64,000 nt of DNA from Ustilago trichophora (Eukaryota > Basidiomycota > Ustilaginomycetes > Ustilaginales > Ustilaginaceae): the NCBI GenBank assembly GCA_900323505.1, contig OOIN01000018.1:434001-498000 (forward strand), in the 5' to 3' direction. This document shows, piece after piece, positions 9,671-20,805 of this stretch (within the stretch, counting starts at the first letter, position 1; each line of letters starts with the position of its first letter). The translations under genes were made by a program, and so were the position numbers. Below the pieces are notes generated by a model. The model worked only from the letters and a program-made list of their open reading frames with translations, did no database searches and had not been told where the DNA came from.

Positions 9671-10696
9671 TGTTGACAAAGGCTTGTTGATAGACCGAGG
9701 GAAAAAAGCACACGGACGGCATATGAAACGCAAAGCGTTGAACCCTGCCTTTTTGAACGCCATGCTGAGCCAATTGCTTCATCTGGTTTTGTCGCACAGT
9801 ATGTACAGCATGGCGCAGACTAGACTACTGTGGGTTGGAATCTGGTTCGGCGACCCCACCAGCAACGGGCGCATACTGGATCTTGGCCAACGCTTTTTTT
9901 CAAGCGACCCTGCCTTGAATTCCGAGCTTGGCATGCATCTTCATATCCTCACCAAGTCAGAGTATCGTCGACGCTTGACCTTGGTAACTTCTCGATCCAT
10001 AGTTCAGCCGTGGCCGGAACCGACGGGATGGCTCGTTTCCACACACACATACGATATCTCGTTTACCGAAAACAGACGGTGCACGAGGCGCAACGCTCCC
10101 GGTCTTTGCGCCGATTGCAAAGCGCCAGAGCATGATTGACTGGGCGCCAGAGAAAAGGTGTCTGGTGAAAGAGAGAGCGAGGGAGAGAGAGAAGGCTGTG
10201 ATTGGTCCTGTTTGCATGCGCTCCAAAAAGAATGTGCAGAACCAGCAGCAGGTTGGATCCTCAGCCTCGTGTCGGCTTTGTTTAGAGTTTTCTGGTTCAA
10301 CAGGGCAGAGCAACCCTGCATCTGCCCTGCCGTTTTTATTTATTTTTTATTTGGTTCAATTTGGCCGCAGGTGCACACTCTTGTTACATTTCATAAGAGT
10401 TGAGCCGGTTTGCTTGTTCTTCCTGACAAGGGAAATATTTTGGCTGATTTTCTGCATGGCAAGTCTGAAACCGTGAAATTTCAGAATGTGAGCACTTTGG
10501 CACAGAGCGAAGATTGGACCCCTTTCCCATCTATCTGCCACGCTTGAATTTGGCGCGACCAGTCCACAGCGTCAGAGCAGTGTCGTACAGCTCAGACGCG
10601 TATGAGTGAGAGTACTTGTCAGCCAGGATTTGGCATTTTTCGGTCCTCAATTTCCCGAAACCTGATTTCGCTCGACTCTCTCTCCATTTTGGCAAC

Positions 10697-10741
<45 letters not shown>

Positions 10742-12745
10742 AGTGCTGTCGTTGCCGGTGAGGCAAGACAAGGCCGTTCCACCTTCTTGATCAAGGCTGG
10801 CTGAAGAGGTCGAGACTCTTGCGCTTTTGGTTGCTCGCCACTCGAGCAGAGTCAACGCTTAACGCCGGAAGAAGGGGTTGGTCGGTCTCCCAAGTGGGAG
10901 GATGATTACGAGCCAAGAAAGAGTCAACGCCCCAGTTTAGCTCATTTGTTGGCACACACATACACACACTTCCAAACAAAGGCACAATAGCACAATCATC
11001 ATCACGATGCTTGCAGTCGGGTAGGCGCAAATGCGTTGGTGGCGTCGGAGGGATCTGCGCGACAGCTTTGGTGAATTTGAGGCGGTCCGCCAGTCTCTGA
11101 TGGGATGCCAGCCTCAAAACAAGGGTCGAATGCGTGAGCCATGCACCGAACAAGGCTTTGCGTAGGTTGAACAAAGAGGCGACAAGAAGAGACGGAGCCG
11201 CATCACATTCTGCCGTTGGGCGAAGAGTTGACACCAACGAGACGACAATATGCTTTGCTCCTCAGAGTGACATGCTGCTTTGTGGGAAAGCTGAAAAGAA
11301 AAGGAGCAGAGCTTGCCGAGATTTCGCACACACTCTCACTTTGGGAACGACCTTAATTGCTCTACGAGCAGAGGGAGGAGAGCGCTTCTTTTCTCTGTCT
11401 GCTGAGCCTGAAGCCACTGCGCCGGCTGGCTGTGACGCGGGTTACAGAGTGTAGCAGACTGAGCATCTTGCCTCTCTCTGGTTGAAAGACCGGGACTAGC
11501 CCTGTCATTTCTCTGTGTAGGAAATATTGGCATCCTCGCGGAAGGGTTTTTCGGTTTTGGTATGCGCAGCTTCAACTCACTCACTGGTTTGGTGCCCAAA
11601 CTCCGGCGTGGTCTCTGATTTCTTCCAAATTCTCAAAAAAAAGTTGGCCTGTCATCTCAAGTCCGCTCGATTACTTTTTCTTTTTCTTTTTCTGGAGTCC
11701 GCACCCAGGATTTGACTCTCACACAATTACACACGCTCTGCTAGCGTGCCTCGCCTGGCTCAATGTCTGATTGCCATCCTGCTGGCTCTCCCGGTTTGCA
11801 GAGTTGTCCACTGTTCAAGTGCCTATACTTCGCTTTCAAGTCTTCCAAATTCTAGCTTGCCTCAACCTCTGCTCTGGAACCAAAAGGTGTCTTCCTCAGA
11901 CGAGCATTACAGCGTATTACACGCACACACACACACCCCTGCCATCCAAGCTGAGCGGAACTGCGCAGCAACCACAGCCCACTTGACCTCTCTCCTTACG
12001 CCCCTCGCCGCTCTCCTTTGCGCCTGTATGTGCGTGTCTTGCTCGAGGCAATTCCACCCAGGCGTAGCCAACCATCCCACCCAAGCAAGCTGCAATTGCG
12101 CAGCTGCTGCCCATTCTTCTCGTCAGTCAACTTTGTGGCTACAGTACCTCATCTCACTCACCGCCTTCTCCCTCCTACTTGCTCCTCCTACTCTACTCTA
12201 ACCCACTTGCTCACCTCCTCGCCGCACAGCACCACCCTTCCTACTGTATTCCATCAACCCTATCCAACCAAAAGCCATACGTGCATACATTGCCACCAAT
12301 CAGGCGTCTCATCACTCAATCAACCTGAAACCCAAAAAGCTCCCGTCCAGGAAGCATCATCTCTCTCTCTCCCAATCATCATCCATATTATCCTTTGGCA
12401 CCCTGTCATTGTCATCTCCCCCGTTCCCCCCCATCTTACAGCTTGCCACATCACCATCTATAATCACATCGCATCTCCATCTCCCTACATCACTCCCCTT
12501 CCGTCTAATCAATATCCCTACTTGCGTCTATCACCTCCGCAAAAACGTTCGGATCGCATCAACCTAATCTCAACCATCAGTATCCACAGCCACAACAACA
12601 ACAAAGCCACCACCATCAACGGACACCGATTGGCCTTTCCTTCTCACACTGCCAGCAGCCCAGAGCCCCTCTTCGACACCGTCACTTCTCCACCATCACC
12701 GTAACCTCGACGGACTTTCAACACACAACATACACATAGCCCAAC
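9671..12745. other. Gene-poor region, right flank of the transposon
   Basis: No coding region recognised over about 3 kb. It contains an AC microsatellite (10699-10737), scattered pyrimidine runs and a TACAGTA heptamer (12140-12146). From about 12100 on, the sequence becomes strongly C/T-rich, as expected for the promoter and long 5' leader of the zinc-finger gene that starts at 12746. Confidence 0.5.
10699..10737. repeat. AC dinucleotide microsatellite
   Basis: About 39 nt of uninterrupted AC repeats in non-coding DNA. Confidence 0.95.
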
Positions 12746-14601
12746 ATGCAGGCACCAATCCCAATTGCACAGGCGCCTAGCCGTCTCGACTCGTTCAGTT
12801 TCCAGCGCCCTGGCGGCCTTACACCACGCGCTTCCTCCAGCTTCGTTGGCAGCGCCAGCTATAAGGAGCCAATGGCTGTGTCCTTTGGCAAGGATGTCTC
12901 GGAGTAAGTGTCGTCTCGTCTCTACATCGTCATCATTGATCACAGCATTGACTAACCATGCTCGCATCTTTCATGCATCGCCTCCTCAACAGGATCATGG
13001 ATTACTCCATCTCAAGGTTTGGCACCTCTGCCGAGTCCGACGTCACTGTCGCCCCCTCTTCGGTACGACTCGAGTCCACCTTCTGCCGCAATTTCACATG
13101 TTGCGGTCAGAAGCTCGACGACTTGCACGATCTTCTCCAGCACTACGAGGAATGCCACGTTCGCTTCGAAGATGACGAGATGCCTGCCATGATTGCTGAT
13201 GACGAGGTCGAGTCCTCCGACTCGTCCACCGCTTCCACATCGCAGCCCTCTTCGCCGCGCTCATCCAACGCTGGCTCCACTGCTGCTGCCGCCGCCTCGG
13301 CCACTGCTGCGACTACCCCTGGCGCCACCACCGACTCGACCGTCACAACGCCAACCGGCCTCGATGACACCGACAAGGCTTCGGCTTTCGACACAGCAGT
13401 CATGCGCTCCCCCTCGCTCTCCAAGAGCAAGAAGCGCTCCTTCGGTCAGTACGCCAACGCATCTTCGGCGAATCCCAACGGCGCCATTCACCAGTCGTTG
13501 AGGAGAGCCCTGATCGACGGTGGTGTCGGTCGCAGAACACCTGGGTCGCCCAACATCTATGCACCCAACTCGCCCTTCTCGACACCAGGCAGCTCCATCC
13601 CCGGCACACCATCCATCGACAACGAGAACGACAGCTACTTCAGCAACGGTCTCAATCCTGCCGCCTTCTCGGCATTGTCGATCCGATCTAGCAATGCCGA
13701 CGAGCACCACCTCCCCTCGTGTGCTCCTCCCAACCTCTTCTTCCCCGCTTCCGGCACTGCCTCGTCATCGTCGCAGCCACCGGCAAAGCGTGAGAAGACC
13801 AGCGCGGTACCCAACGCTTCCACCATCGCTCTCGAGAATGCTCTCCGCGCCGGCGCCGCCAACATTGACAAGCCCTACAAGTGCCCCGCTCCTGGGTGCG
13901 ACAAGGCTTACAAGCAGATGAACGGTCTCAAGTACCATCGTCTTCACGGGCACTGCAACCAGAACAACCTCCCCATCACCGCACAGGCGGCTGCTCAGCC
14001 ACCCACCATCCACATCACCACCAACTCGACCAAGACCTCGCCACAGCCCGAGTCGGGCGACGGTATCAAGAGCGAGGATGGCGCAACTACACCTACACTT
14101 GGCTCGCCATCGTCGCCCACCGCCAGCTCCAATTCGTCGCCCGATCCAGCTAGCCCCGCCACCTACGCCCCCATTGCGCTGGGTGACCGCCTCTACATCT
14201 GCCAGGTCGGCGCATGTGGCAAGCGCTACAAGAACTTGAACGGTCTGCGATACCACTATCTCCACTCTGGCTCGCACGGCTTGCTCGGCCTGCAGCTCCT
14301 CCAGTCGGGTGGAGGTGCCAGCGCCAAGGTCGACGCCACCGGCCGTGCACCCGTCAGCACAAGCACGCTCAGCCAGGAGGAGATCGCCGCTGCCGCCCAG
14401 GCTGCACAGCTGGCGCAGGAGCAGATCCAGGCGCAGGCCGCCAAGAACGCTGCTGCCACTGCTGCTGCCGCTGCCGCTGCTTCGGCCGCCGCTGCTGCAC
14501 GCAAGGAAGAGAGCAAGCGTCTGACGCCCACTCTTTCCACTCCTCCTTCGCAGTTGACTCAAGCTTTGCAGCAGGCCTCGTCGCCCACTGCCGGCTTGTA
14601 A
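12746..14601 (+). CDS. SFP1: Sfp1-like C2H2 zinc-finger transcription factor
   Basis: Exons 12746-12903 and 12993-14601 (GTAAGT donor, CTAAC branch site at about 12951, CAACAG acceptor) give 588 aa. An N-terminal atypical zinc finger (CRNFTCCG...HYEECH, residues about 84-107) and two C-terminal C2H2 fingers (CPAPGCDKAYKQMNGLKYH at about 350 and CQVGACGKRYKNLNGLRYH at about 456) are arranged as in Sfp1/JAZF1 proteins. The KQMNGLKYH and KNLNGLRYH helices are characteristic. Sfp1 links nutrient and TOR signalling to ribosomal-protein and ribosome-biogenesis transcription. A long Ser/Thr/Pro-rich linker and a C-terminal poly-Ala stretch separate and follow the fingers. The leader is C/T-rich and long. 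The Sfp1 role is transferred from the yeast family; the zinc-finger architecture itself is clear. Confidence 0.85.
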
Positions 14602-15468
14602 TTTCTTGTTTTCTTGGACGATGTGGTCCGGTCTGTTGTTCTGTTCTCATCTGTATTGATACCCCCCCAACCCCCATTGCACTGTGTTTATAATTAGTTC
14701 GGCGAAAGTCGGACCGGCTCCCATTCCCCTCTCACATCGGTTCAAACCCTACACACCATCGATCGCTACCCCTTACGCTACGTTACCATACGGGTCGTAC
14801 CTCTCTACAACCCACCCGTCGTCGCCGTTTCCCATCCTTGGTCTCTACGTCTTTGCACCGTTCGCATTTGCAAGTTTTCCCGCGCTACATTACATTCGCC
14901 GTTAATATTGCATCCTTTCTCTTCACTTGGTTGCGCCCTTCGTCCGTGAGGATGGGGGATATTGCGCCGTATTCTTGTTCTCTTTGGTTTTCTTTTACAA
15001 GGTGAATATCAACGCCTTTGCATGTACAGATACTTTTCAGGTTTTGGTCCTCAATCCACTTCTCAGCTACTTATACTGGTCTGTGTGTTGTGTATGTGAG
15101 TTGGCGGAGAACTTCCGAGTCAGTTGATGTGGTGTTGGATGGAGTGGATAGTATGTAGGGAGTCAGAGGGGAGATGACTAGGAGCGTGAAGGCGAGAGAG
15201 TGTTGAGAAGGACGAGCTTGAGCGTTGATTATCCTGCGCTGCCTTTGATTGGAGAGGTGCTTGGAGAGTGTGATAGAGCGTATTCTGGCTGGCAAAAATG
15301 ACTCGAAAAGTTCATGACAAGAGATTGCGATTTTGGGGGAATAAATTTAGAGACGAGAGCTGTGACATTTCACCGCGGTGGGGCCATTCAAATGTCTTCG
15401 ACCCTTTTCTTCTGACCATCTACCACCATCGCTATCCTTCAACTTCAACGGTAACCACAGTTGCAAAC
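14602..15468. other. Intergenic region between the Sfp1-like gene and OTC
   Basis: About 870 bp holding the 3' end of the zinc-finger gene and the OTC promoter. Pyrimidine-rich sequence occurs between 14640 and 15060, and an A/T-rich patch with an in-frame upstream ATG (15298) precedes the OTC start. No gene recognised. Confidence 0.5.
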
Positions 15469-16709
15469 ATGACCGGACGTCAAGCAGCTACCAGCCTCCT
15501 CCGCAGCGCCGGCACCCCTGCGCTGCGTCGTCTCGCCTCCACCTCTTCCACTGCTACTGCCACGCGCATCCCACCTCACCTCCTGACCCTAGCCGACCTA
15601 TCGCCTGCCCAAATCGGCTCTGTCCTCGAGTCGGCAATCGAGTTCAAGTCTGCCTTTCGAAGCATTTCTCAGGCTCTGCCCGAATCGTCTCGCAAGCAGC
15701 TGGCTGCGGGAGAATCACCCATCAACCAGAGTCTGAAGAACAAGTCGATCGCCATCATGTTTAGCAAGCGTAGCACCAGGACTCGTGTTGCTTCGGAAAC
15801 CAGCGTCGCTTCGCTCGGTGGTACGGGACTGTTCTTGGCACCCTCGGATATCCAGCTTGGTGTAAACGAGAGCCTGTATGATACCGCAAAGGTGGTCAGC
15901 TCCATGGTGGACGGTATCATGGCTCGTGTTGGTGGACATGACGAAGTTGAGGTGAGTAGCCCGCGCCTGAATAACTCTTACGCTGCAAAAGAACCAAGAC
16001 TGACCTAAATGGTCTTCTAATCTCTTCCATCTATTGCATCCTACAGCTTCTGTCCAAGCACTCTACGGTACCAGTCATCAATGCTCTATCTGCTCGCTAC
16101 CACCCAACTCAAATCCTCGCCGATCTGCAAACAATGCTGGAGATCTACGCCCCCTCTTCTTCGCCTACCTCGCTGACGTCTCTCGCCGGTCTCAAAGTTG
16201 CCTGGGTGGGAGACAGCAACAACATCCTCAATGACATGCTTGTTGCCTACCCTCGCCTGGGTATCAACCTCTCGGTCGCCACCCCTTCCGGCGCCGCGTA
16301 TCAACGAGACGAACTTGTGTGGGGAACCATGCAAGATGGACTCTCGGCCCTCCGCGCCTCGGGCTCTTCGCCCGTCGCTCTTGGCCAAGTCACTTGGTCC
16401 AATGAACCAGCCGAAGCCGTCAAGGACGCCGACATTATCGTGACAGATACCTGGATCAGCATGGGTGACGAGGCTCAGAAGGAACAGCGACTGCGCGACT
16501 TTAAGGGCTTCCAGGTGACTGAAGCCATGGCTAAAAACGGCGGTGCCAAACCCGACTGGAAGTTTATGCACTGCCTGCCCCGAAAAGGCGACGAGGTGGA
16601 CGACGAGGTCTTTTACAGTGACCGAAGCGTTGTCTTCCCCGAAGCCGAGAACCGCAAGTGGACCATCATGAGTCTCTTCGATCGCATGTTTGGCCGTTGG
16701 GAGTTGTAA
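15469..16709 (+). CDS. ARG3: Ornithine carbamoyltransferase, mitochondrial
   Basis: Exons 15469-15951 and 16047-16709 (GTGAGT donor, CTACAG acceptor) give 381 aa. The enzyme condenses carbamoyl phosphate with ornithine to citrulline in arginine synthesis. The carbamoyl-phosphate motif STRTR lies at residues about 102-106 (SKRSTRTRV). The ornithine-binding DTWISMG and the HCLPR motif (H336, C337) are intact. The first 28 residues are rich in Arg, Ala and Ser with no acidic residue, a mitochondrial targeting sequence. ATG 15469 is preferred over the upstream in-frame ATG at 15298 because the presequence then begins at the N terminus. Length is normal for fungal OTC plus presequence. Confidence 0.96.
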
Positions 16710-17399
16710 GATCCAGCAGTGCCCATTGGACACCTTCTCTCATTCTTTGACATTGCAAAATGAACTTTGTTACCAATAGCGTACTGTACTGTACTGTACT
16801 GTACTGTGTTGTTTGAGGATCTTGCTGGTACAAGAGCCTGTGGAATGAATATGAACTTGAGCATCCGAAGAAAAAATTCTTGCCAAAGGTGTTGACAAAT
16901 GAGGAGACGTGCTGCCAAAAAAGGTTCTCGGATTTTTGCCGAACACGCTTTCGGTGAGATTGCGAAAAGCGTGGACCCTCTGATTCGATCAGCCAACCCA
17001 ACCCAAGCCATCAATACCAAGCAAGCAACATCATAGTATCCATCCTTCCAGATCGAGATCTCTGGCATCTGGCTTGTGGAGCATTCAGGAGGCCATTCCA
17101 TTGCTCCACGGCGTCAACAAGTGCGGGCGAGGCTGCAGTTTCTGACAGCCGTCCAAGGTGAATCTGCGCCGGGTTCTAGTCCGGCTATCTGGCCTACATT
17201 GGTCTGTGCACAGAAGCTTGGCCTGTACATAAGCTGCCACTTCCTTTCTCATTCGACAACCCCACACTCACACACACTACCTGTCTCTGTTCCACTCAGT
17301 CCTTGTTCCCTTCGGCTACCATTCGGCTACCTTGCAAAGCTATCCTATCTCATCTCTATACACACATACACGACACCATAGACCACCACGGTTGTTGAA
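16710..17399. other. Intergenic region with pentamer repeat
   Basis: About 690 bp between OTC and the aminotransferase. It holds a GTACT tandem (16781-16806), and from about 17240 on a C/T-rich leader that probably belongs to the downstream gene. No coding region recognised. Confidence 0.5.
16781..16806. repeat. GTACT pentanucleotide repeat
   Basis: Five copies of GTACT in a row, containing four overlapping TACTGTA heptamers at 16782, 16787, 16792 and 16797. It lies about 75 bp downstream of the OTC stop codon. Confidence 0.93.
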
Positions 17400-19033
17400 A
17401 TGACGCTGGACTACGCCGCCCTACTCTCCGACTCGGCGCGCAACCGGATGCCCTCGGCAATCCGCTCCCTGTTCCCCGCCGAACTCATCCCAGGCATGGT
17501 ATCTCTTCTTTCTGGAAAACCAAACTCGACCACATTCCCATTCCAACGCATCACTCTGGAGCTCAAACCCGAGATCAGTCCCAACGGCGACACGGTCGAA
17601 AAAGTCTCGATCGAAGGTTCGGATCTTGACATTGCACTGCAGTACTCTGCCACAAGTGGAATTCCAAAGTTGGTCAACTGGATCGAAGAGTTCCAGTCCA
17701 GAGTTCATAACAGGGGAAAAGTGACACAAGGTGGGAAGGGTGAGGTATGGAGATGCTCTTTTGGTAATGGAAGTCAGGATCTATTGACAAAGACTTTTGA
17801 AGCGTTGGTTGATGAGGGCGATTCGGTGGTGCTCGAGAGCCCGGCGTATTCGTGAGTCCCCCTCCCTCTTGACCCCCTTACACCCAACTCCTTCCGTTGA
17901 TTGTACTCTATATGACTGACCATCTCTTCACGATGTATCTCTGTACCACGCACGCAGCGGCATCTTGCCGAGCTTGGTATCGCACAAAGCGCAAATGTTC
18001 GAAGCATCCACAGATGACCAAGGCGTAGAACCATCCTCGCTCGACACCCTCCTCACCAACTGGACCACCAACCCCGCCACCTCGTCCCACCGCTTCCCCA
18101 AATTCCTCTACACCACTCCAACAGGAGCCAATCCATCCGGCACCTCCGCCTCCGACGCCCGCAAGCGCCAAATCCTATCCATCATTCGCAAACACAACAT
18201 GTTGCTTCTCGAAGACGATCCTTATTACTTTCTCTCCTTCTCCGGTCTCACCGCCGATGCTGATCCCGTGACGCGACAAAGAGGCAAGAGCTACTTCCAG
18301 CTCGAAGCCGAAAAGGAAACTGGTGGCGTGGGGAGGGTGGTACGTTTCGACAGCTTTAGCAAAATTCTAAGTGCAGGATTGCGGTTGGGATTCGTTACAG
18401 GTCCAAAGGAAGTCTTGGATGCCATCGATTTGGATACGAGCAGTAGGAATCTTCAGACTAGTGGAACTAGTCAGGCGATTGCCTACGCGCTGTTGAACAA
18501 GTGGGGTATCGATGGCTTCTTGAGGCATGCCGATGGCGTAGCGAGGTTCTATCAGGTATGTTGACGCCATCCTTGAAAGTGCTTTCCAGCATTTGCTCGC
18601 AAATTTCACCACCGACACACACCTATCTCGCTATCATTTTTTTCCGGGCTCTATGATAATACAGGATCGACTGGAAGCCTTCGAAAGCGCAGCAACCCGC
18701 ATTCTCACAGCCCAAAAACCAGCCATTGCCTCTTGGACCCGTCCCACAGCAGGCATGTTTTTGTGGATCAAACTTGTCCTACCCCCTACAGCCGAATCTG
18801 GCGAAGGGGACAGCTTTGATCTGATCAGTAACAAAGCCAAAGCGGCCGGTGTACTTGCACTTCCAGGTGTCGCGTTCAAACCTCCCTCGGGAGATGGGGT
18901 CAAAAAGACGAGCGCCTACGTGAGGACCAGTTTCAGCCAGGTACCCCTAGAGCAGGTCGATACCGCTTTCACCAGGCTCAGAGAGGTCGTCGAGGAGGCG
19001 TGGAGGGAGGCTGGTCTAGAGATCCCTCAGTGA
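17400..19033 (+). CDS. PLP-dependent aromatic/2-aminoadipate-type aminotransferase
   Basis: Exons 17400-17851, 17958-18555 and 18665-19033 (donors GTGAGT and GTATGT) give 472 aa. It is a fold-type I aminotransferase of the Aro8/kynurenine aminotransferase group, acting on aromatic amino acids, kynurenine or 2-aminoadipate. The PLP-binding lysine is K286 in FDSFSKILSAGLRLGF. Other class markers are SATSGIPKLVNW (cofactor glycine segment), PTGANPSGTSAS, LLEDDPYYFL (Asp/Tyr contacting PLP) and YVRTSFSQV near the end. No targeting sequence is evident, so a cytosolic enzyme is likely. Substrate choice within the group cannot be read from the sequence. Confidence 0.9.
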
Positions 19034-19223
19034 AGGAGTAAAAAAGAGAGAAAAAACCAACATCATGGAATCTGTAAAATTAGGCCTTTCCGTCAGCACT
19101 TTACACATGGACATGGTAGAAAAAAAGATTGGCAACGGATTCGAGTTTGATATACACAAAGCGTAGAGGCGTAGCAACAATAGATGTGTGAAGTGTTTGT
19201 CGGGCGTCACCAAAAGTGTATGT

Positions 19224-20308
19224 CTAGCCGCGCGAGAGACGGTAGTCGCTCTCGACCGAAGTTGCGAGCTGTGCCAATTCCTGCTGGACCGACGAGAGGA
19301 GTTGGGCTGCGGCGGCGTGGTATTCGGCCTGGGCCTTGACAAAGGCACTGAGGCTCTTGATGGGCTCTGGGTTTTCGAGGACCTGCTTCATCAAGCTGAT
19401 GGCTTCCTCTGTAGCGGCGACCAGCTTGTCCTCTGCCTGTTCTACCTCGGCTCGGTATTGCTCGAGCTTGGCGGCGGCACCTGCGTTTTCGGCTGACTTC
19501 AAGCTCTGTTTCCAGCTATCGAGATGGAGACGGGCATCGGTGACGTTCTGGCGCGCCTTCATGGCGAGCTGGATCTGGGCGCCAAACGAGTTAAAGGGAA
19601 CGTTGAAGCCCTGGGTGATCTGATCATCCTGTGTCAAGCGCGCGTTGCCGAGGCGGTCTTCGGCAATGGCAAACTTCTGGAGGGCTTCGCCGAGCTTGGA
19701 ATCGTCCTTGGGAGCGGGCTCGGAACCGGGAGCTGTGGCAGTGTCGAGGTTGGGCAGACCGGAGAGGTTGGAAGGGTCTGCGCCGAGTTGAAGGGCTCCA
19801 CTGGCAGCAGCGCGGGAGAGGGCGTGGTGAAGGGTCTTGTTGACCTTCTGAGGGCGGGCGGTGGGCGAGACCTTGGGAAGGTTGGTTCCGCGAGTTGCAC
19901 TGGCAGCCCACGAGGTGACACTGTGTCCAACGGTAGCTGAGAGCTGAGTGATGCTCTCCTGCAGCTGGGTCTACAAGATGGGATGAATTCAGAGACAGGA
20001 AGAGTCAGTGACGCTCGGTGGAAGACACAGTCTCGGGTGTGGATAAGCCAACTTACAGGGTAATCGTAGCTCTCGGTCTCGTAGACCTTTGCGACCTTGA
20101 TCAAGCCGGTATGGGCGTTCTTGAGGGCATAAACGCGGCGTTCCAAATCCTTGTACTCCTGAGGCAGCTCGGTGATGTCTTCCTGGTCAACGGCACCAAA
20201 ACGCTCGCGAGCTTGCTGGTTCAAGTTGCCAAAAGTCTTGCCAATGTTCTGGAACTGAGGTCCAACATTGCTGGTGACGTTGTTGGCGAATTTCTTCCAC
20301 TGGTCCAT
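19224..20308 (-). CDS. Gvp36-like BAR-domain protein
   Basis: Minus strand, exons 20308-20057 and 19970-19224 (GTAAGT donor, GTAG acceptor), 332 aa, close to the 326 aa of yeast Gvp36. The N terminus MDQWKKFANNV forms an amphipathic helix. DITELPQEYKDLERRVYALK and YETESYDYP are typical of the fungal BAR_2 family. The second exon is almost entirely alpha-helical with charged heptads, as needed for a banana-shaped dimer that binds curved Golgi, vesicle or vacuole membranes. ATG 20308 is chosen over an in-frame ATG 33 codons upstream because family members start at this helix. It is divergent from the gene at 20806. Confidence 0.8.
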
Positions 20309-20805
20309 TTTTTGAGTCTGTGTTTGTTGAGGAAAGAGTTGGTGGATGGGTTTCGGGGTAAAGGATGGATGATGGTGAATGAAACGAAAGATGAAGAGAG
20401 CATTCACGTCTAATGATGCAACAATATCGTGAATAGAAAAAAGCCTGTTGGAGTGTGAGTGTGTGTGTTGCTTTCAAGTCTTTGCCGCGTTTGGCAGGTG
20501 TGTGTGAATGACTGCTCCACTGCGCGACTCGGATGCTGTTGCTGCGCTTGACTTGATCTGTGCTGTGCTGTGCTGTGCTGTGGTATGATGCTGTGCTCAA
20601 ATTAACGCGTTGCTCATTCGAATGTTTTCTATTTCATCGATGCACAGGCCAAGCCCGATTTAGCCCAAAACTCCTTATGTTAGATCCCAGATTCATCAAT
20701 GAAAGGACATCCCAGCTCATTCAGGGTCTTGCTTGCTTCTCCACCATCGACCTCTTTTCCATCTTCAATACGACGACGACGCTCACTGGTCGTTCTAGTA
20801 CTGAC
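20309..20805. promoter_or_regulatory. Shared divergent promoter region
   Basis: About 500 bp between two divergent start codons. It holds a CTGTG pentamer repeat (about 20559-20582) and long C/T-rich leader sequence on the right side. No TATA box stands out. Confidence 0.45.

Noticed and set aside
15298..15468. 57-codon N-terminal extension of OTC
   Set aside because: It would bury the mitochondrial presequence inside the protein; the ATG at 15469 starts directly with it.
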